This document shows positions 1-11,348 of a DNA stretch of 64,000 nt, piece by piece; position 1 is the first letter of the stretch, and every line of letters begins with the position of its first letter. The stretch lies in contig NZ_CP060418.1 of assembly GCF_014298075.1 (NCBI RefSeq), positions 248,001-312,000 of the forward strand. Direction: 5' to 3'. The translations under genes were made by a program, and so were the position numbers. The stretch comes from Enterobacter sp. JUb54. Lineage in GTDB: Bacteria; Pseudomonadota; Gammaproteobacteria; Enterobacterales; Enterobacteriaceae. The notes under the pieces are model-generated. The model did no database searches, was not told where the DNA came from, and saw nothing but the letters and a program-made list of their open reading frames with translations.

Positions 1-220
1 GGCCTTTTGAATCACAGTAGCCCTGGGCGGTCGGGAGGTTGCGAATAACGTCAACAAGGATCTCGTCAGGGGCGTCAAAGCCGAACGGAGCCGGGTTGCC
101 GATGTTCAGTTTCAGGACTTTATTGCCTTCTTCTTCAAGGCGTTTTGCCTCTTTCAGAACCGGGCCGCGGATGTCGTAACAGACGTTATCTAACTTGCTG
201 GATTTTTCGATAGGGGACAT
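1..220 (-). CDS. alaA: AlaA, glutamate-pyruvate aminotransferase (N-terminal part, cut by window edge)
   Basis: The reverse strand from 220 encodes the first 73 residues of a protein starting MSPIEKSSKLDNVCYDIRGP, which matches enterobacterial AlaA (YfbQ). AlaA is a cytoplasmic PLP-dependent class I/II aminotransferase that makes alanine from pyruvate and glutamate. Only the N-terminal arm is present; the PLP-binding lysine lies outside the window. A purine-rich AAAGGT stretch precedes the ATG. The divergent neighbour is lrhA, 883 bases away, the same arrangement as in E. coli. The identity is firm because the N-terminus is highly conserved. Confidence 0.93.
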   Translation of the reverse strand, partial: MSPIEKSSKLDNVCYDIRGPVLKEAKRLEEEGNKVLKLNIGNPAPFGFDAPDEILVDVIRNLPTAQGYCDSKG

Positions 221-1103
221 GAACCTTTGACCTTTTAGCTGTTATCGCCACTCCCTGCCGTGGAAGTCAGCACGGAACAATGTACTCTTCATCCCCGATG
301 TTTTGAAGGGTTAGCAGGAGAAGATTTTGCCGTTATGATTTTTTTGGAGTAATCAATTTGCCTGCCTGATGGCGATGTTTTTTATAGAATCTGCCTTTGG
401 ATGGTAAAATCGTGGTCAAATATTGTGTGAGTCTGCCGTTGTCTTGAACGTTTGTATGGTTTGAATCGGTGGCGAAGCGCCATCGTGGTTATTTTGTTCC
501 CGACAGGCAACGGGGCAGGCGAAATGGTGTATAACTGTTTAAGTGTGCTGACTGTAGCGCTAATGTTAAAATTATTTAATGAGAATATTTAACAAACTAA
601 AAAACTTTTATTTTTTACGCAAGTCAGGCCTCTGTTTTTGTTAATTTAATTAAAGAGCTGAAAAAAATTTAAAATTGGCTTTAATAATAATGATTAGATC
701 TTATCAATAATTCAGTTTTCGGTTAGGATACGACCGTTAATATCGAACAAGGACCTGATATTTGCTCAGGTTGTTATTAATATATTGTTATTGCAGGTTT
801 TTGTTTGTTTTTGCGCTCGCTGCCAGAGGCGGTGATTTGTGCTCTGAGCCAATTACTGCGCTTGATGATGTTTTTTTTGAATAACGTCACAGATATCTGT
901 TCAGGGCAATAAAGCGTAGAAGTACGAATAATTTATTACTCAGAGGTTTCGCGCACTTGTCGCGAACGAGTACTTTCAAATGCAATAACATTCTTCCAGT
1001 TGCCATTCATTTTTTGGCTGGCACAAGGCTCAAGGAATAGCCGGAAACCTGGAGCACAGCATCAACGAGGCAGGTTAGCATTCGCGACCTGTGAGTGAAA
1101 AAT
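221..1103. promoter_or_regulatory. alaA-lrhA divergent intergenic region
   Basis: This 883-base stretch holds no convincing gene. It is AT-rich between about 540 and 800 and must carry the divergent promoters of alaA and lrhA. A short stem-loop (8-bp arms 467-474 and 478-485, three-base loop) is visible but has no T-tract. A long upstream region is normal for lrhA in enterobacteria, where H-NS-type and autogenous control are expected. I could not assign individual sites. Confidence 0.5.
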
Positions 1104-2030
1104 ATGATAAATGCAAATCGTCCGATACTGAATCTTGATCTTGATCTGTTGAGAACATTCGTTGCCGTTGCCGATCTCAGTACCTTTGCCGCTGCGGCGG
1201 CCGCAGTATGCCGTACCCAGTCTGCCGTCAGCCAACAAATGCAGCGTCTGGAGCAACTGGTTGGCAAAGAGCTCTTTGCCCGTCACGGGCGCAATAAGTT
1301 GCTGACCGAGCAGGGCATTCAGCTGCTGGGCTACGCACGAAAAATTCTGCGCTTCAATGATGAAGCCTGTATGTCGCTGATGTTCAGTGGTCTGCAGGGA
1401 GTCTTAACCATCGGGGCTTCTGATGAAACGGCAGATACGATTTTGCCGTTCTTATTAAGCCGGATCGGTGGGTTTTACCCCAAGCTGACGCTGGAAATCA
1501 AAGTTCTGAATCACCCGGACGTGGTCGGAATGCTGGCGAGCGGCGAGATTGATCTCGCCTTGACGACCCACCAGAGTGACAACGTCGATACGCTGATGCT
1601 GCGCACTTCGCCTACGCTATGGTACTGCGCGGCGGATTATGTGCTGCCTCACGAGGCTTCGGTTCCGCTGGTCCTGCTCGAAGAGCCGGGTCCGTTCCGT
1701 ACCGATATCATTGCCGCGCTGAATGCTGCCGGCACGCCGTGGCATCTGGCGCACTCGGCGACGACGCTGACCGGCGTGAGAGCGGCGGTTAAAGCCGGTC
1801 TGGGCGTTACGGCCCGGCCTGTTGAAATGATGAGCCCGGAATTACGTGTGGTTGGTAAAAACGAAGGACTCCCAGGATTACCGGACACGCAGTATGTGCT
1901 GAGCTGTCATCCACAGCAGGCGAGCGAGTCGGCGCAGGCCATCTTCCAGTCGCTGAGCCAGGATTATAATCCCTGGTCATCTGAGGCCGTGTTTACCCCT
2001 GAAGGGGGAGACAGTACCTTCGTTTCCTGA
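1104..2030 (+). CDS. lrhA: LrhA, LysR-type transcriptional regulator
   Basis: The 308-residue protein has an N-terminal winged helix-turn-helix (about residues 10-70, with the [21 protein letters not shown] recognition segment split over the helix) and a LysR-type ligand-binding domain. Known LrhA represses flhDC motility genes and fimbrial genes and promotes RpoS turnover. The start is taken at ATG 1104 (MINANRP), which aligns with E. coli LrhA; a GTG at 1095 is possible but adds only three residues. The DNA-binding half is nearly identical to E. coli, while the sensor domain from about residue 130 is clearly divergent, and the C-terminus is a little short. It lies between alaA and nuo as in other enterobacteria. 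Confidence 0.93.
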   Translation: MINANRPILNLDLDLLRTFVAVADLSTFAAAAAAVCRTQSAVSQQMQRLEQLVGKELFARHGRNKLLTEQGIQLLGYARKILRFNDEACMSLMFSGLQGVLTIGASDETADTILPFLLSRIGGFYPKLTLEIKVLNHPDVVGMLASGEIDLALTTHQSDNVDTLMLRTSPTLWYCAADYVLPHEASVPLVLLEEPGPFRTDIIAALNAAGTPWHLAHSATTLTGVRAAVKAGLGVTARPVEMMSPELRVVGKNEGLPGLPDTQYVLSCHPQQASESAQAIFQSLSQDYNPWSSEAVFTPEGGDSTFVS

Positions 2031-2081
2031 ACGGAATAAGTCGCTCAGATCACAAAAAGCTGGTAACAAATTGTAAGTGTG

Positions 2082-2128
2082 AAAAAAGCGCCACTAAGGT
2101 TTAAATTCACCGCGGTGGCTCTTTTTTT
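2082..2128 (+). terminator. lrhA terminator
   Basis: A stem pairing the segment ending GCGCCAC (2088-2094) with GTGGCTC (2115-2121) is flanked by an A-run on the left and seven Ts on the right, 52 bases after the lrhA stop. The stem is imperfect with a long loop, so the exact fold is uncertain. Confidence 0.6.
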
Positions 2129-2130
2129 CC

Positions 2131-2679
2131 TTATTTTACAGTCGTTTTCAGCGTTTTGTTACTTTATTATTTTATTTATCAGTCTGTTACGTTTAATGGC
2201 GTACTAACTTCGCTACTTTTCCCTGCACTTTCAATACTTCATGCTAATGTTAAAAAACCGACAGGTTTGTTGCTGTTTTATGGATTTAATTAACAAAACC
2301 GTGTCGCAGATCAAGAAAATACCCCTCCTTAGGGGGAGGAATCGAGGCTGAATCCTGTCAAAATAGATGGGTATTTTGATTTACAACAGAAACGGACACG
2401 ATTCAACAACACTAAATCCGGTTTGTATGCAAGGTTATTTCGCATAAAAGGGCATTTAATGTTAATGAAAAAAAGCTAATGTAAATTAATGTTGTTAAAA
2501 CTTTTGTTGAAGTTGACAAAAGGTTAAAGAAAGGGGTAAAAAGCCACCGCATACAGCCTTCTACGCTAAGTAGGGACGCTTTTTTGCAAGGTTATTTTTT
2601 TATTCCTCCCGTGAAACGCTGTGGCGTTCATCTGCCAGTAAGAGCAGAGGGTTAAGCGCTACACTTTTTTGGTTAAGCA
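2131..2679 (+). promoter_or_regulatory. nuo operon control region
   Basis: This long AT-rich leader before nuoA has no open gene. Three exact matches to the NarL heptamer (TACYYMT or its complement) are visible: TACCCCT at 2320-2326, ATGGGTA at 2367-2373 and AGGGGTA at 2532-2538. A TTGACA hexamer lies near 2513. E. coli nuo is known to be activated by NarL with nitrate and repressed by ArcA. Placing the Klebsiella sites here is inference from the motifs, and the start points are not resolved. Confidence 0.5.
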
Positions 2680-3126
2680 ATGCGTATGTCAACATCCACT
2701 GAAGTCATCGCTCATCATTGGGCATTCGCTATATTTCTCATCATTGCCATCGGCCTGTGCTGCCTGATGCTGATCGGGGGCTGGTACCTCGGCGGTCGCG
2801 CGCGCGCGCGGAGCAAGAACACGCCGTTTGAATCGGGGATCGACTCCGTTGGTTCGGCTCGCTTACGTCTTTCTGCGAAGTTTTATCTGGTTGCCATGTT
2901 CTTCGTTATCTTCGACGTGGAAGCCCTGTATCTCTACGCATGGTCGACATCTATTCGCGAGAGCGGGTGGGTCGGCTTTGTGGAAGCCGCAATTTTCATT
3001 TTAGTGCTACTGGCAGGTCTGGTTTACCTCGTTCGTATCGGCGCACTGGACTGGACGCCTGCGCGTTCCCGTCGCACGCTGGTTAACTCAGAAACAGACA
3101 GTCCCACTAACCGTCATATGCAGTAA
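2680..3126 (+). CDS. nuoA: NADH-quinone oxidoreductase subunit A
   Basis: A 148-residue inner-membrane subunit of complex I (ND3 family) with three transmembrane helices at roughly residues 15-37, 68-90 and 98-120. It helps link the peripheral arm to the membrane arm near the quinone site. The conserved segment [11 protein letters not shown] and the acidic [11 protein letters not shown] motif are intact. The N-terminus [13 protein letters not shown] matches E. coli (MSMSTSTEV), supporting ATG 2680. It is the first gene of the nuo operon, with nuoB 15 bases downstream. Confidence 0.97.
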   Translation: MRMSTSTEVIAHHWAFAIFLIIAIGLCCLMLIGGWYLGGRARARSKNTPFESGIDSVGSARLRLSAKFYLVAMFFVIFDVEALYLYAWSTSIRESGWVGFVEAAIFILVLLAGLVYLVRIGALDWTPARSRRTLVNSETDSPTNRHMQ

Positions 3127-3141
3127 AAGCGAGGCAATAAG

Positions 3142-3816
3142 ATGGATTATACGCTCACCCGCATAGATCCTAACGGTGAGAACGACCGTTACCCCCTGCA
3201 GAAACAGGAGATCGTCACCGACCCCCTGGAGCAAGAAGTCAACAAAAGCGTGTATATGGGCAAGCTCGAACACGCGCTACACGACATGGTGAACTGGGGC
3301 CGTAAGAACTCAATCTGGCCTTACAACTTTGGCCTGTCATGTTGCTACGTTGAAATGGTGACGTCATTCACTGCGGTGCATGACGTTGCGCGTTTTGGCG
3401 CCGAGGTACTGCGTGCTTCCCCGCGTCAGGCTGACCTGATGGTCGTTGCCGGTACCTGCTTCACCAAAATGGCGCCGGTTATTCAGCGTCTTTACGATCA
3501 GATGCTGGAGCCGAAGTGGGTTATCTCCATGGGCGCATGTGCTAACTCTGGCGGGATGTACGATATTTATTCTGTCGTCCAGGGCGTGGACAAGTTTATC
3601 CCGGTTGATGTTTACATCCCGGGCTGTCCGCCGCGTCCGGAAGCTTATATGCAGGCGCTGATGCTGCTGCAGGAGTCCATTGGTAAAGAACGTCGTCCGC
3701 TCTCGTGGGTGGTTGGCGATCAGGGCGTGTATCGCGCCAACATGCAGTCGGAACGCGAGCGTAAACGTGGTGAACGCATTGCAGTGACCAATCTGCGGAC
3801 GCCGGACGAGATTTAA
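3142..3816 (+). CDS. nuoB: NADH-quinone oxidoreductase subunit B
   Basis: The 224-residue PSST-family subunit carries cluster N2, the last iron-sulphur cluster before ubiquinone. The four ligands are visible: the tandem cysteines Cys67-Cys68, Cys133 in MGACANSGG, and Cys162 in PGCPPRP. It sits at the interface of the hydrophilic and membrane arms and helps form the quinone pocket. It is four residues longer than E. coli NuoB, within the N-terminal region. It follows nuoA directly; an 89-base gap with a long stem-loop precedes nuoC. Confidence 0.98.
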   Translation: MDYTLTRIDPNGENDRYPLQKQEIVTDPLEQEVNKSVYMGKLEHALHDMVNWGRKNSIWPYNFGLSCCYVEMVTSFTAVHDVARFGAEVLRASPRQADLMVVAGTCFTKMAPVIQRLYDQMLEPKWVISMGACANSGGMYDIYSVVQGVDKFIPVDVYIPGCPPRPEAYMQALMLLQESIGKERRPLSWVVGDQGVYRANMQSERERKRGERIAVTNLRTPDEI

Positions 3817-3826
3817 CTTGCGCCTG

Positions 3827-3882
3827 CGGGCGGTGGAACAACACTTCGCAAATCAATCTACAACAGCGCGAAGTCCCGCCCG
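3827..3882. repeat. two-tier stem-loop in the nuoB-nuoC gap
   Basis: Two nested perfect 7-bp arms are present: CGGGCGG (3827-3833) with CCGCCCG (3876-3882), and ACTTCGC (3843-3849) with GCGAAGT (3868-3874). The gap between nuoB and nuoC is otherwise non-coding. No T-tract follows, so it is not an intrinsic terminator. It may be an mRNA processing or stability element, or a degenerate REP. Confidence 0.6.
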
Positions 3883-3905
3883 GCAGTCACCACGGACCTT
3901 TTGCA

Positions 3906-5714
3906 ATGGTGAACAATATGACCGATTTACATGCGCATGATGCCGCACCCGCCTGGCAAACCCGCGATCACCTCGATGACCCGGTGATCGGCGAACTGCG
4001 CAATCGTTTTGGGCCGGATGCCTTTACCGTTCAGCCAACCCGCACCGGCGTTCCGGTGGTCTGGGTTAAGCGTGAACAGCTGCTGGAGGTGGGTGATTTC
4101 CTGAAGAAATTGCCGAAGCCTTACGTCATGCTGTTTGACTTACATGGCATGGACGAGCGTCTGCGCACCCACCGTGACGGGTTACCCGCCGCGGACTTTT
4201 CCGTTTTCTATCACCTGATCTCCATTGAACGTAATCGCGACATCATGCTCAAGGTAGCATTGTCCGAAAACGATCTGCGCGTGCCGACCTTTACCAAACT
4301 GTTCCCGAACGCCAACTGGTATGAGCGTGAAACCTGGGAAATGTTTGGCATTGATATCGAAGGCCACCCACACCTGACGCGCATCATGATGCCGCCAACC
4401 TGGGAAGGGCATCCGCTGCGTAAAGACTACCCGGCGCGCGCCACCGAATTCGACCCGTTTGAGCTGACCAAGGCCAAGCAGGATCTGGAAATGGAAGCGC
4501 TGACCTTCAAACCGGAAGAGTGGGGCATGAAGCGCGGGACCGAAAACGAGGACTTTATGTTCCTTAACCTCGGCCCGAACCACCCGTCCGCGCACGGTGC
4601 GTTCCGTATCGTTCTGCAGCTTGATGGTGAAGAGATCGTCGACTGCGTACCGGACATCGGCTACCACCACCGTGGTGCTGAAAAGATGGGCGAACGCCAG
4701 TCCTGGCACAGCTACATTCCGTATACCGACCGTATCGAATACCTCGGCGGCTGCGTCAATGAGATGCCTTACGTACTGGCGGTAGAGAAGCTGGCCGGGA
4801 TCACCGTGCCGGATCGCGTGAACGTCATTCGTGTCATGCTCTCCGAACTGTTCCGTATCAACAGTCACCTGCTGTACATCTCGACCTTTATTCAGGACGT
4901 CGGTGCGATGACCCCGGTGTTCTTTGCCTTTACCGACCGTCAGAAGATCTACGATCTGGTGGAAGCGATTACCGGCTTCCGTATGCACCCGGCGTGGTTC
5001 CGTATCGGTGGTGTGGCGCACGATCTGCCGCGTGGCTGGGATCGCCTGCTGCGTGAATTCCTTGAGTGGATGCCAAAACGTCTGGACTCTTACGAGAAAG
5101 CCGCGCTGCGTAACAGCATTCTGATCGGCCGTTCGAAAGGGGTTGCCGCCTATAACGCCAAAGAAGCGCTGGAGTGGGGTACCACCGGTGCGGGCCTGCG
5201 TGCGACCGGGATTGCCTTCGACGTGCGTAAATGGCGTCCATATTCTGGCTATGAAAACTTTGACTTTGAAGTCCCGACCGGTGGCGGTATTTCCGACTGC
5301 TATACCCGCGTGATGCTGAAAGTTGAAGAGCTGCGCCAGAGCCTGCGTATTCTTCAGCAGTGTCTCGATAACATGCCGGAAGGCCCGTTCAAAGCGGATC
5401 ATCCGCTGACGACGCCGCCGCCGAAAGAGCGCACGCTGCAGCATATCGAAACCCTGATCACGCACTTCCTGCAGGTTTCCTGGGGCCCGGTCATGCCGGC
5501 CAACGAATCCTTCCAGATGATTGAAGCGACGAAGGGTATTAACAGTTACTACCTGACCAGCGACGGCAGCACCATGAGCTATCGTACCCGTATCCGTACG
5601 CCGAGCTATGCGCACCTGCAGCAGATCCCGGCGGCTATTCGCGGTAGCCTGGTATCCGACCTGATCGTCTATCTGGGTAGTATCGATTTTGTTATGTCAG
5701 ACGTGGACCGCTAA
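3906..5714 (+). CDS. nuoC: NADH-quinone oxidoreductase fused subunits C and D
   Basis: The 602-residue protein is the fused NuoCD typical of enterobacteria. Residues about 30-190 are the 30-kDa (NuoC) domain; from about 210 onwards is the 49-kDa (NuoD) domain, related to the large subunit of NiFe hydrogenases but without nickel ligands. The NuoD part contains [13 protein letters not shown] and YHHRGAEK, which line the quinone site and contact cluster N2 of NuoB. Two starts are possible: ATG 3906 (MVNNMTDL) and ATG 3918 (MTDL). The second has a better-spaced GGTGA upstream, so the mature form may be four residues shorter. It is soluble and part of the peripheral arm. Confidence 0.97.
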   Translation: MVNNMTDLHAHDAAPAWQTRDHLDDPVIGELRNRFGPDAFTVQPTRTGVPVVWVKREQLLEVGDFLKKLPKPYVMLFDLHGMDERLRTHRDGLPAADFSVFYHLISIERNRDIMLKVALSENDLRVPTFTKLFPNANWYERETWEMFGIDIEGHPHLTRIMMPPTWEGHPLRKDYPARATEFDPFELTKAKQDLEMEALTFKPEEWGMKRGTENEDFMFLNLGPNHPSAHGAFRIVLQLDGEEIVDCVPDIGYHHRGAEKMGERQSWHSYIPYTDRIEYLGGCVNEMPYVLAVEKLAGITVPDRVNVIRVMLSELFRINSHLLYISTFIQDVGAMTPVFFAFTDRQKIYDLVEAITGFRMHPAWFRIGGVAHDLPRGWDRLLREFLEWMPKRLDSYEKAALRNSILIGRSKGVAAYNAKEALEWGTTGAGLRATGIAFDVRKWRPYSGYENFDFEVPTGGGISDCYTRVMLKVEELRQSLRILQQCLDNMPEGPFKADHPLTTPPPKERTLQHIETLITHFLQVSWGPVMPANESFQMIEATKGINSYYLTSDGSTMSYRTRIRTPSYAHLQQIPAAIRGSLVSDLIVYLGSIDFVMSDVDR

Positions 5715-5716
5715 TT

Positions 5717-6217
5717 ATGCACGAGAATCAACAACCACAAACCGAGGCTTTTGAGCTGAGTGCGGCAGAGCGTGAGGCCATTGAGCACGAGAAGCACCAC
5801 TACGAAGACCCGCGTGCGGCGTCCATTGAAGCGCTGAAGATCGTTCAGAAGCAGCGTGGCTGGGTGCCGGATGGCGCGATCTATGCGATCGCTGACGTAC
5901 TGGGCATCCCGGCTAGTGACGTCGAAGGCGTCGCCACCTTCTACAGCCAGATCTTCCGCCAACCGGTTGGTCGCCACGTGATCCGCTATTGCGACAGCGT
6001 GGTGTGCCATATCACCGGCTTCCAGGGGATCCAGTCCGCTATCGAGAAAAAGCTCGACATCAAACCGGGTCAAACCACCTTTGATGGCCGCTTTACTCTG
6101 CTGCCGACCTGCTGCCTGGGCAACTGCGACAAGGGGCCGACGATGATGATTGATGAGGATACTCACAGTTATCTGACGCCGGAGGCGATTCCTGACCTGT
6201 TGGAGCAGTATAAATGA
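5717..6217 (+). CDS. nuoE: NADH-quinone oxidoreductase subunit E
   Basis: A 166-residue subunit (24-kDa family) with a thioredoxin-like [2Fe-2S] domain. It holds cluster N1a through Cys92, Cys97, Cys133 and Cys137, all present (YCDSVVCH and TCCLGNC). It pairs with NuoF next to FMN in the NADH dehydrogenase module. Length equals E. coli NuoE. It starts two bases after the nuoC stop and overlaps nuoF by four bases (ATGA), implying translational coupling. Confidence 0.98.
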   Translation: MHENQQPQTEAFELSAAEREAIEHEKHHYEDPRAASIEALKIVQKQRGWVPDGAIYAIADVLGIPASDVEGVATFYSQIFRQPVGRHVIRYCDSVVCHITGFQGIQSAIEKKLDIKPGQTTFDGRFTLLPTCCLGNCDKGPTMMIDEDTHSYLTPEAIPDLLEQYK

Positions 6218-7551
6218 AGACAGTGATCCGAACTGCCGAAACGCATCCGCTGACCTGGCGCCTGCGCGATGATAAACAGCCGGTGTGGCTGGATGAATAT
6301 CAGAGCAAAAATGGCTACGCCGGCGCTCGTAAAGCGCTGCTGGGCCTGGCACCGGATGAGATCGTCAATCAGGTAAAAGACGCCGGTCTGAAAGGACGCG
6401 GCGGCGCAGGCTTTTCCACCGGTCTTAAGTGGAGCCTGATGCCGAAAGACGAGTCCATGAACATCCGTTACCTGCTGTGTAACGCCGATGAAATGGAGCC
6501 GGGCACCTATAAAGACCGCCTGCTGATGGAGCAGCTGCCGCACCTGCTGGTGGAAGGCATGCTGATTTCCGCGTTTGCGCTGAAAGCGTACCGCGGCTAC
6601 ATCTTCCTGCGCGGCGAATACATTGAAGCCGCTCAACACCTGCGCCGGGCAATTGCCGAAGCGACCGAAGCCGGTCTGCTTGGCAAAAACATCCTCGGTA
6701 CCGGTTTTGATTTCGAACTGTTTGTCCACACCGGGGCAGGGCGTTACATCTGTGGTGAAGAGACCGCGCTGATTAACTCCCTCGAAGGTCGTCGCGCCAA
6801 CCCGCGCTCCAAGCCGCCGTTCCCGGCGAGCTCCGGCGTGTGGGGGAAACCGACCTGCGTCAACAACGTCGAAACCCTGTGCAACGTCCCGGCGATTCTG
6901 GCCAACGGCGTTGAGTGGTACCAGAACATTTCAACCAGCAAAGATGCCGGAACCAAACTGATGGGCTTCTCTGGCCGGGTGAAAAATCCGGGCGTATGGG
7001 AGCTGCCGTTTGGTACCACCGCGCGTGAAATCCTCGAAGATTACGCTGGCGGCATGCGTGATGGCCTGAAATTTAAGGCCTGGCAGCCGGGCGGGGCGGG
7101 GACCGACTTCCTGACCGAAGCGCATCTTGATCTGCCGATGGAATTCGAAAGTATTGGTAAAGCGGGGAGCCGTTTGGGTACCGCACTGGCGATGGCCGTC
7201 GACCACGAGATTGGCATGGTTCCGCTGGTACGTAACCTGGAAGAGTTTTTCGCCCGCGAGTCCTGCGGCTGGTGTACGCCATGCCGTGACGGTCTGCCGT
7301 GGAGCGTGAAAATTCTGCGCGCGCTGGAACGCGGAGAAGGCCAGCCGGGGGATATCGAGACACTTGAGCAACTGTGTCGATTCCTGGGGCCGGGGAAAAC
7401 CTTCTGTGCGCATGCGCCAGGTGCGGTCGAACCGCTGCAGAGCGCCATTAAATATTTCCGCGACGAATTCGAAGCAGGCATTAAGCAGCAGTTCAGCAAT
7501 ACCCATGCTATCAACGGGATTCAGCCGAACCTGCTTAAGACGCGCTGGTGA
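6214..7551 (+). CDS. nuoF: NADH-quinone oxidoreductase subunit F (NADH- and FMN-binding)
   Basis: The 445-residue 51-kDa family subunit oxidises NADH. The FMN/NADH site includes the glycine-rich GRGGAGF motif (about residues 63-69) and [10 protein letters not shown] (about 175-184). Cluster N3 ligands Cys351, Cys354 and Cys357 (ESCGWCTPC) and Cys398 are intact. The first electron step, NADH to FMN to Fe-S, occurs here on the cytoplasmic side. Its start overlaps the nuoE stop; a 76-base gap precedes nuoG. Confidence 0.98.
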   Translation: MKTVIRTAETHPLTWRLRDDKQPVWLDEYQSKNGYAGARKALLGLAPDEIVNQVKDAGLKGRGGAGFSTGLKWSLMPKDESMNIRYLLCNADEMEPGTYKDRLLMEQLPHLLVEGMLISAFALKAYRGYIFLRGEYIEAAQHLRRAIAEATEAGLLGKNILGTGFDFELFVHTGAGRYICGEETALINSLEGRRANPRSKPPFPASSGVWGKPTCVNNVETLCNVPAILANGVEWYQNISTSKDAGTKLMGFSGRVKNPGVWELPFGTTAREILEDYAGGMRDGLKFKAWQPGGAGTDFLTEAHLDLPMEFESIGKAGSRLGTALAMAVDHEIGMVPLVRNLEEFFARESCGWCTPCRDGLPWSVKILRALERGEGQPGDIETLEQLCRFLGPGKTFCAHAPGAVEPLQSAIKYFRDEFEAGIKQQFSNTHAINGIQPNLLKTRW

Positions 7552-7627
7552 TTCCCACACACTTATTCAGCCTGCGGTAAGACGGCAACTGAATGAGGCA
7601 GTGGTAACGATTTTTTAATTTGGAAGC

Positions 7628-10360
7628 ATGCTAATGGCTACGATTCATGTAGATGGCAAAGAATACGAGGTCAACGGAGCGGACAACCTGCTAGAGGCTT
7701 GTCTCTCTCTTGGGCTTGATATTCCCTACTTTTGCTGGCATCCGGCGCTCGGTAGCGTCGGTGCTTGCCGCCAGTGTGCGGTGAAGCAATATCAAAACGC
7801 GGAAGACACGCGTGGTCGCCTGGTGATGTCCTGTATGACGCCGGCATCCGACGGGACCTTTATTTCTATTGACGATGGCGAAGCGAAGCAGTTCCGCGAG
7901 AGCGTGGTCGAGTGGTTGATGACCAACCACCCGCACGACTGCCCGGTCTGCGAAGAGGGCGGCAACTGCCACCTGCAGGATATGACCGTGATGACCGGTC
8001 ACAGCTTCCGCCGCTACCGTTTCACCAAGCGTACCCACCGCAACCAGGACCTGGGGCCGTTCATCTCTCACGAAATGAACCGCTGCATCGCCTGCTATCG
8101 CTGCGTGCGTTACTACAAAGATTATGCCGACGGCACCGATCTGGGCGTGTATGGCGCGCATGACAACGTCTACTTTGGTCGCCCGGAAGATGGCGTGCTG
8201 GAAAGCGAATTCTCCGGCAACCTGGTAGAAGTCTGCCCGACCGGCGTATTCACCGATAAAACGCACTCCGAGCGCTATAACCGTAAATGGGATATGCAGT
8301 TTGCCCCGAGCATCTGCCAGCAGTGTTCCATCGGCTGTAACATCAGCCCGGGCGAGCGTTATGGCGAACTGCGTCGTATCGAAAACCGTTACAACGGTAC
8401 CGTAAACCGCTACTTCCTCTGCGACCGCGGTCGTTTCGGCTATGGCTATGTGAACCTGAAAGACCGTCCGCGTCAGCCGGTTCAGCGCCGTGGCGACGAT
8501 CTGATTACCCTCAACGCCGAACAGGCGATGCAGGGCGCTGCGGATATTCTGCGTCAGTCGAAAAAAGTGATCGGTATCGGCTCTCCACGCGCCAGCATCG
8601 AAAGCAACTTCGCGCTGCGTGAGCTGGTGGGTGAAGACAACTTCTATACCGGCATCGCCAAAGCAGAGCAGGAACGTCTGCAGATGATGCTGAAAGTGCT
8701 GCGTGACGGCGGGATTCATACCCCGGCGCTGCGCGAAATCGAATCCTACGATGCGGTTCTGGTGCTGGGCGAAGATATTACCCAGACAGGCGCCCGCATC
8801 GCGCTGGCCGTGCGTCAGGCGGTGAAAGGCAAAGCACGTGAAATGGCGGCGGCCCAGAAAGTGGCTGACTGGCAGATCGCGGCGATCCTCAACATCGGTC
8901 AACGTGCGAAACACCCGCTGTTTGTCACCAATATTGATGACACCCGTCTCGACGATGTCGCCGCGTGGACCTACCGCGCGCCGGTAGAAGACCAGGCTCG
9001 CCTGGGCTTTGCCATCGCCCATGCGCTGGATGATTCCGCGCCGGCAGTGGACGGACTGAGCAGCGACCTGAAAGGCAAAATCGACGTTATCGTCCAGGCG
9101 CTGGCCGGGGCGAAGAAACCGCTGATTGTCTCCGGGACCAACGCCGGCAGCATCGAAATCATTCAGGCCGCCGCTAACGTGGCGAAAGCGCTGAAAGGTC
9201 GCGGCATTGACGTCGGTGTCACCATGGTGGCCCGCGCGGTCAACAGCGTCGGTCTGGGCATGATTGGCGGCGGTTCTCTGGAAGCGGCGCTGAGCGAACT
9301 GGAAACCGGTGCGGCCGATGCCGTGGTGGTGCTGGAAAACGATCTGCACCGTCATGCTTCCGCTGCGCGCGTAGATGCTGCCCTGGCGAAAGCGCCGCTG
9401 GTGATGGTTATCGACCATCAGCGTACCGAGATTATGGACAAAGCCCACCTGGTACTGTCCGCCGCGAGCTTTGCCGAAAGCGATGGCACGGTGGTGAACA
9501 ACGAAGGCCGCGCACAGCGTTTCTTCCAGGTTTATGACCCGGCTTACTACGACGCTAATACCGTGATGCTGGAAAGCTGGCGCTGGCTGCACTCCCTGCA
9601 CAGCACCGTCGACAACCGTCAGGTTGACTGGACCCAGCTGGATCATGTCATTGATGCTGCCGTGGCGAAACTGCCGCAGCTGGCGGGGATTAAAGATGCT
9701 GCGCCGGATGCCACCTTCCGCATTCGTGGGCAGAAGCTGGCCCGTGAACCGCATCGTTACAGTGGTCGTACGGCAATGCGCGCCAATATCAGCGTGCACG
9801 AGCCGCGTCAGCCGCAAGATAAAGACACCATGTTTGCCTTCTCGATGGAAGGGAACAACCAGCCGTCCGCGCCGCGTTCGCAAATTCCGTTTGCCTGGGC
9901 GCCGGGCTGGAACTCCCCGCAGGCGTGGAACAAGTTCCAGGATGAAGTGGGCGGGAAACTGCGTCACGGCGATCCGGGCGTGCGTCTGATTGAAGCGTCT
10001 GCCAGTGGTCTTGAGTACTTCACCGCGGTGCCGGCCGGCTTCCAGGCGGAAGAAGGGAAATGGCGTATTGCGCCTTACTACCATCTGTTTGGCAGCGATG
10101 AGCTGTCGCAGCGTTCTCCGATCTTCCAGAGCCGCATGCCGCAGCCGTACATCAAGCTCAACCCGGCAGATGCCGCTAAGCTTGGCGTTAACGATGGCGC
10201 GATGCTCTCCTTTAGCGTTGAAGGCCAGGCGCTGAGCCTGCCGCTGATCGTCTCGGCAGGTCTGACTGCCGGGCAGGTTGGCTTGCCGATGGGCATGCCG
10301 GGCATTGCACCGGTACTGACCGGCGTTCGTATTGACACACTGCAGGAGGCGAAAGCATGA
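7628..10360 (+). CDS. nuoG: NADH-quinone oxidoreductase subunit G
   Basis: The 910-residue, 75-kDa family subunit is the largest in complex I. The N-terminal ferredoxin-like domain binds a [2Fe-2S] cluster (cysteines in [15 protein letters not shown]). A His/Cys motif follows ([14 protein letters not shown]), then a ferredoxin-type segment (NRCIACYRC). The CQQCSIGCN motif of the extra cluster N7 is present. The rest resembles molybdopterin oxidoreductases but binds no molybdenum. Two in-frame ATGs lie at 7628 and 7634; E. coli is usually annotated from the equivalent of the first. It overlaps nuoH by four bases. Confidence 0.98.
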   Translation: MLMATIHVDGKEYEVNGADNLLEACLSLGLDIPYFCWHPALGSVGACRQCAVKQYQNAEDTRGRLVMSCMTPASDGTFISIDDGEAKQFRESVVEWLMTNHPHDCPVCEEGGNCHLQDMTVMTGHSFRRYRFTKRTHRNQDLGPFISHEMNRCIACYRCVRYYKDYADGTDLGVYGAHDNVYFGRPEDGVLESEFSGNLVEVCPTGVFTDKTHSERYNRKWDMQFAPSICQQCSIGCNISPGERYGELRRIENRYNGTVNRYFLCDRGRFGYGYVNLKDRPRQPVQRRGDDLITLNAEQAMQGAADILRQSKKVIGIGSPRASIESNFALRELVGEDNFYTGIAKAEQERLQMMLKVLRDGGIHTPALREIESYDAVLVLGEDITQTGARIALAVRQAVKGKAREMAAAQKVADWQIAAILNIGQRAKHPLFVTNIDDTRLDDVAAWTYRAPVEDQARLGFAIAHALDDSAPAVDGLSSDLKGKIDVIVQALAGAKKPLIVSGTNAGSIEIIQAAANVAKALKGRGIDVGVTMVARAVNSVGLGMIGGGSLEAALSELETGAADAVVVLENDLHRHASAARVDAALAKAPLVMVIDHQRTEIMDKAHLVLSAASFAESDGTVVNNEGRAQRFFQVYDPAYYDANTVMLESWRWLHSLHSTVDNRQVDWTQLDHVIDAAVAKLPQLAGIKDAAPDATFRIRGQKLAREPHRYSGRTAMRANISVHEPRQPQDKDTMFAFSMEGNNQPSAPRSQIPFAWAPGWNSPQAWNKFQDEVGGKLRHGDPGVRLIEASASGLEYFTAVPAGFQAEEGKWRIAPYYHLFGSDELSQRSPIFQSRMPQPYIKLNPADAAKLGVNDGAMLSFSVEGQALSLPLIVSAGLTAGQVGLPMGMPGIAPVLTGVRIDTLQEAKA

Positions 10361-11334
10361 GTTGGTTAACACCGGATCTCATCGACATTCTGTTAAGCAT
10401 CCTGAAAGCCGTTGTCATTCTGCTGGTGGTGGTGACCTGCGGCGCGTTCATGAGCTTTGGCGAACGTCGTCTGCTGGGCCTGTTCCAGAACCGCTACGGA
10501 CCGAACCGTGTCGGCTGGGGCGGCTCGCTGCAGCTGGTCGCCGACATGATCAAGATGTTCTTTAAAGAGGACTGGGTTCCGCGCTTTACGGACCGCGTCA
10601 TCTTTACCCTGGCGCCGGTTATCGCCTTCACGTCATTACTGCTGGCCTTTGCTATCGTGCCGGTCAGCCCGACGTGGGTGGTTGCCGACCTGAACATCGG
10701 CATCCTGTTCTTCCTGATGATGGCAGGCCTTGCGGTGTACGCGGTGCTGTTCGCCGGCTGGTCGAGTAACAACAAATACTCGCTGCTGGGGGCGATGCGT
10801 GCTTCTGCGCAGACCCTGAGCTACGAAGTGTTCCTCGGTCTGTCGCTGATGGGCGTGGTGGCGCAGGCGGGCTCGTTCAACATGAGCGATATCGTCAACA
10901 ACCAGGCGCATCTGTGGAACGTCATTCCGCAGTTCTTTGGTTTTGTCACCTTTGCCATCGCGGGCGTTGCGGTCTGTCACCGTCACCCGTTTGACCAACC
11001 GGAAGCCGAGCAGGAACTGGCCGATGGTTACCACATTGAATATTCCGGTATGAAGTTCGGTCTGTTCTTCGTGGGTGAATACATCGGGATTGTCACCGTG
11101 TCAGCGCTGATCGTGACGCTGTTCTTCGGCGGCTGGAATGGCCCATGGTTACCTCCGTTCATCTGGTTCGCGCTGAAAACCGCGTTCTTCATGATGATGT
11201 TCATTTTGATCCGCGCATCATTACCGCGTCCACGTTATGACCAGGTAATGTCCTTTGGCTGGAAGGTATGCCTGCCGTTAACGCTGATCAACTTGTTGGT
11301 AACGGCGGCTGTCATTCTCTGGCAGGCGCAATAA
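10357..11334 (+). CDS. nuoH: NADH-quinone oxidoreductase subunit H
   Basis: A 325-residue membrane subunit (ND1 family) with about eight transmembrane helices. It forms the entrance of the ubiquinone tunnel and the first part of the proton-coupling path. Conserved cytoplasmic-loop residues are visible in [19 protein letters not shown] and in the acidic [13 protein letters not shown] loop. It starts inside the end of nuoG (ATGA overlap) and is followed after 14 bases by nuoI, matching the coupled order of the E. coli operon. Confidence 0.98.
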   Translation: MSWLTPDLIDILLSILKAVVILLVVVTCGAFMSFGERRLLGLFQNRYGPNRVGWGGSLQLVADMIKMFFKEDWVPRFTDRVIFTLAPVIAFTSLLLAFAIVPVSPTWVVADLNIGILFFLMMAGLAVYAVLFAGWSSNNKYSLLGAMRASAQTLSYEVFLGLSLMGVVAQAGSFNMSDIVNNQAHLWNVIPQFFGFVTFAIAGVAVCHRHPFDQPEAEQELADGYHIEYSGMKFGLFFVGEYIGIVTVSALIVTLFFGGWNGPWLPPFIWFALKTAFFMMMFILIRASLPRPRYDQVMSFGWKVCLPLTLINLLVTAAVILWQAQ

Positions 11335-11348
11335 GGGGTGAATTGACC

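Noticed and set aside
467..485. Stem-loop in the alaA-lrhA gap as a terminator or sRNA end
   Set aside because: The 8-bp stem is not followed by a T-tract and no promoter-like unit leads to it.
4182..5615. A 477-codon antisense frame inside nuoC
   Set aside because: Same reason: a codon-bias shadow of a highly conserved gene, with no family resemblance.
7691..10372. An open frame of almost 900 codons on the strand opposite nuoG
   Set aside because: It mirrors the codon bias of nuoG (few stops arise opposite GC-ending codons), has no ribosome site or recognisable domain, and is His/Gln/Arg-rich as such shadows are. The nuoG protein on the other strand is conserved throughout.
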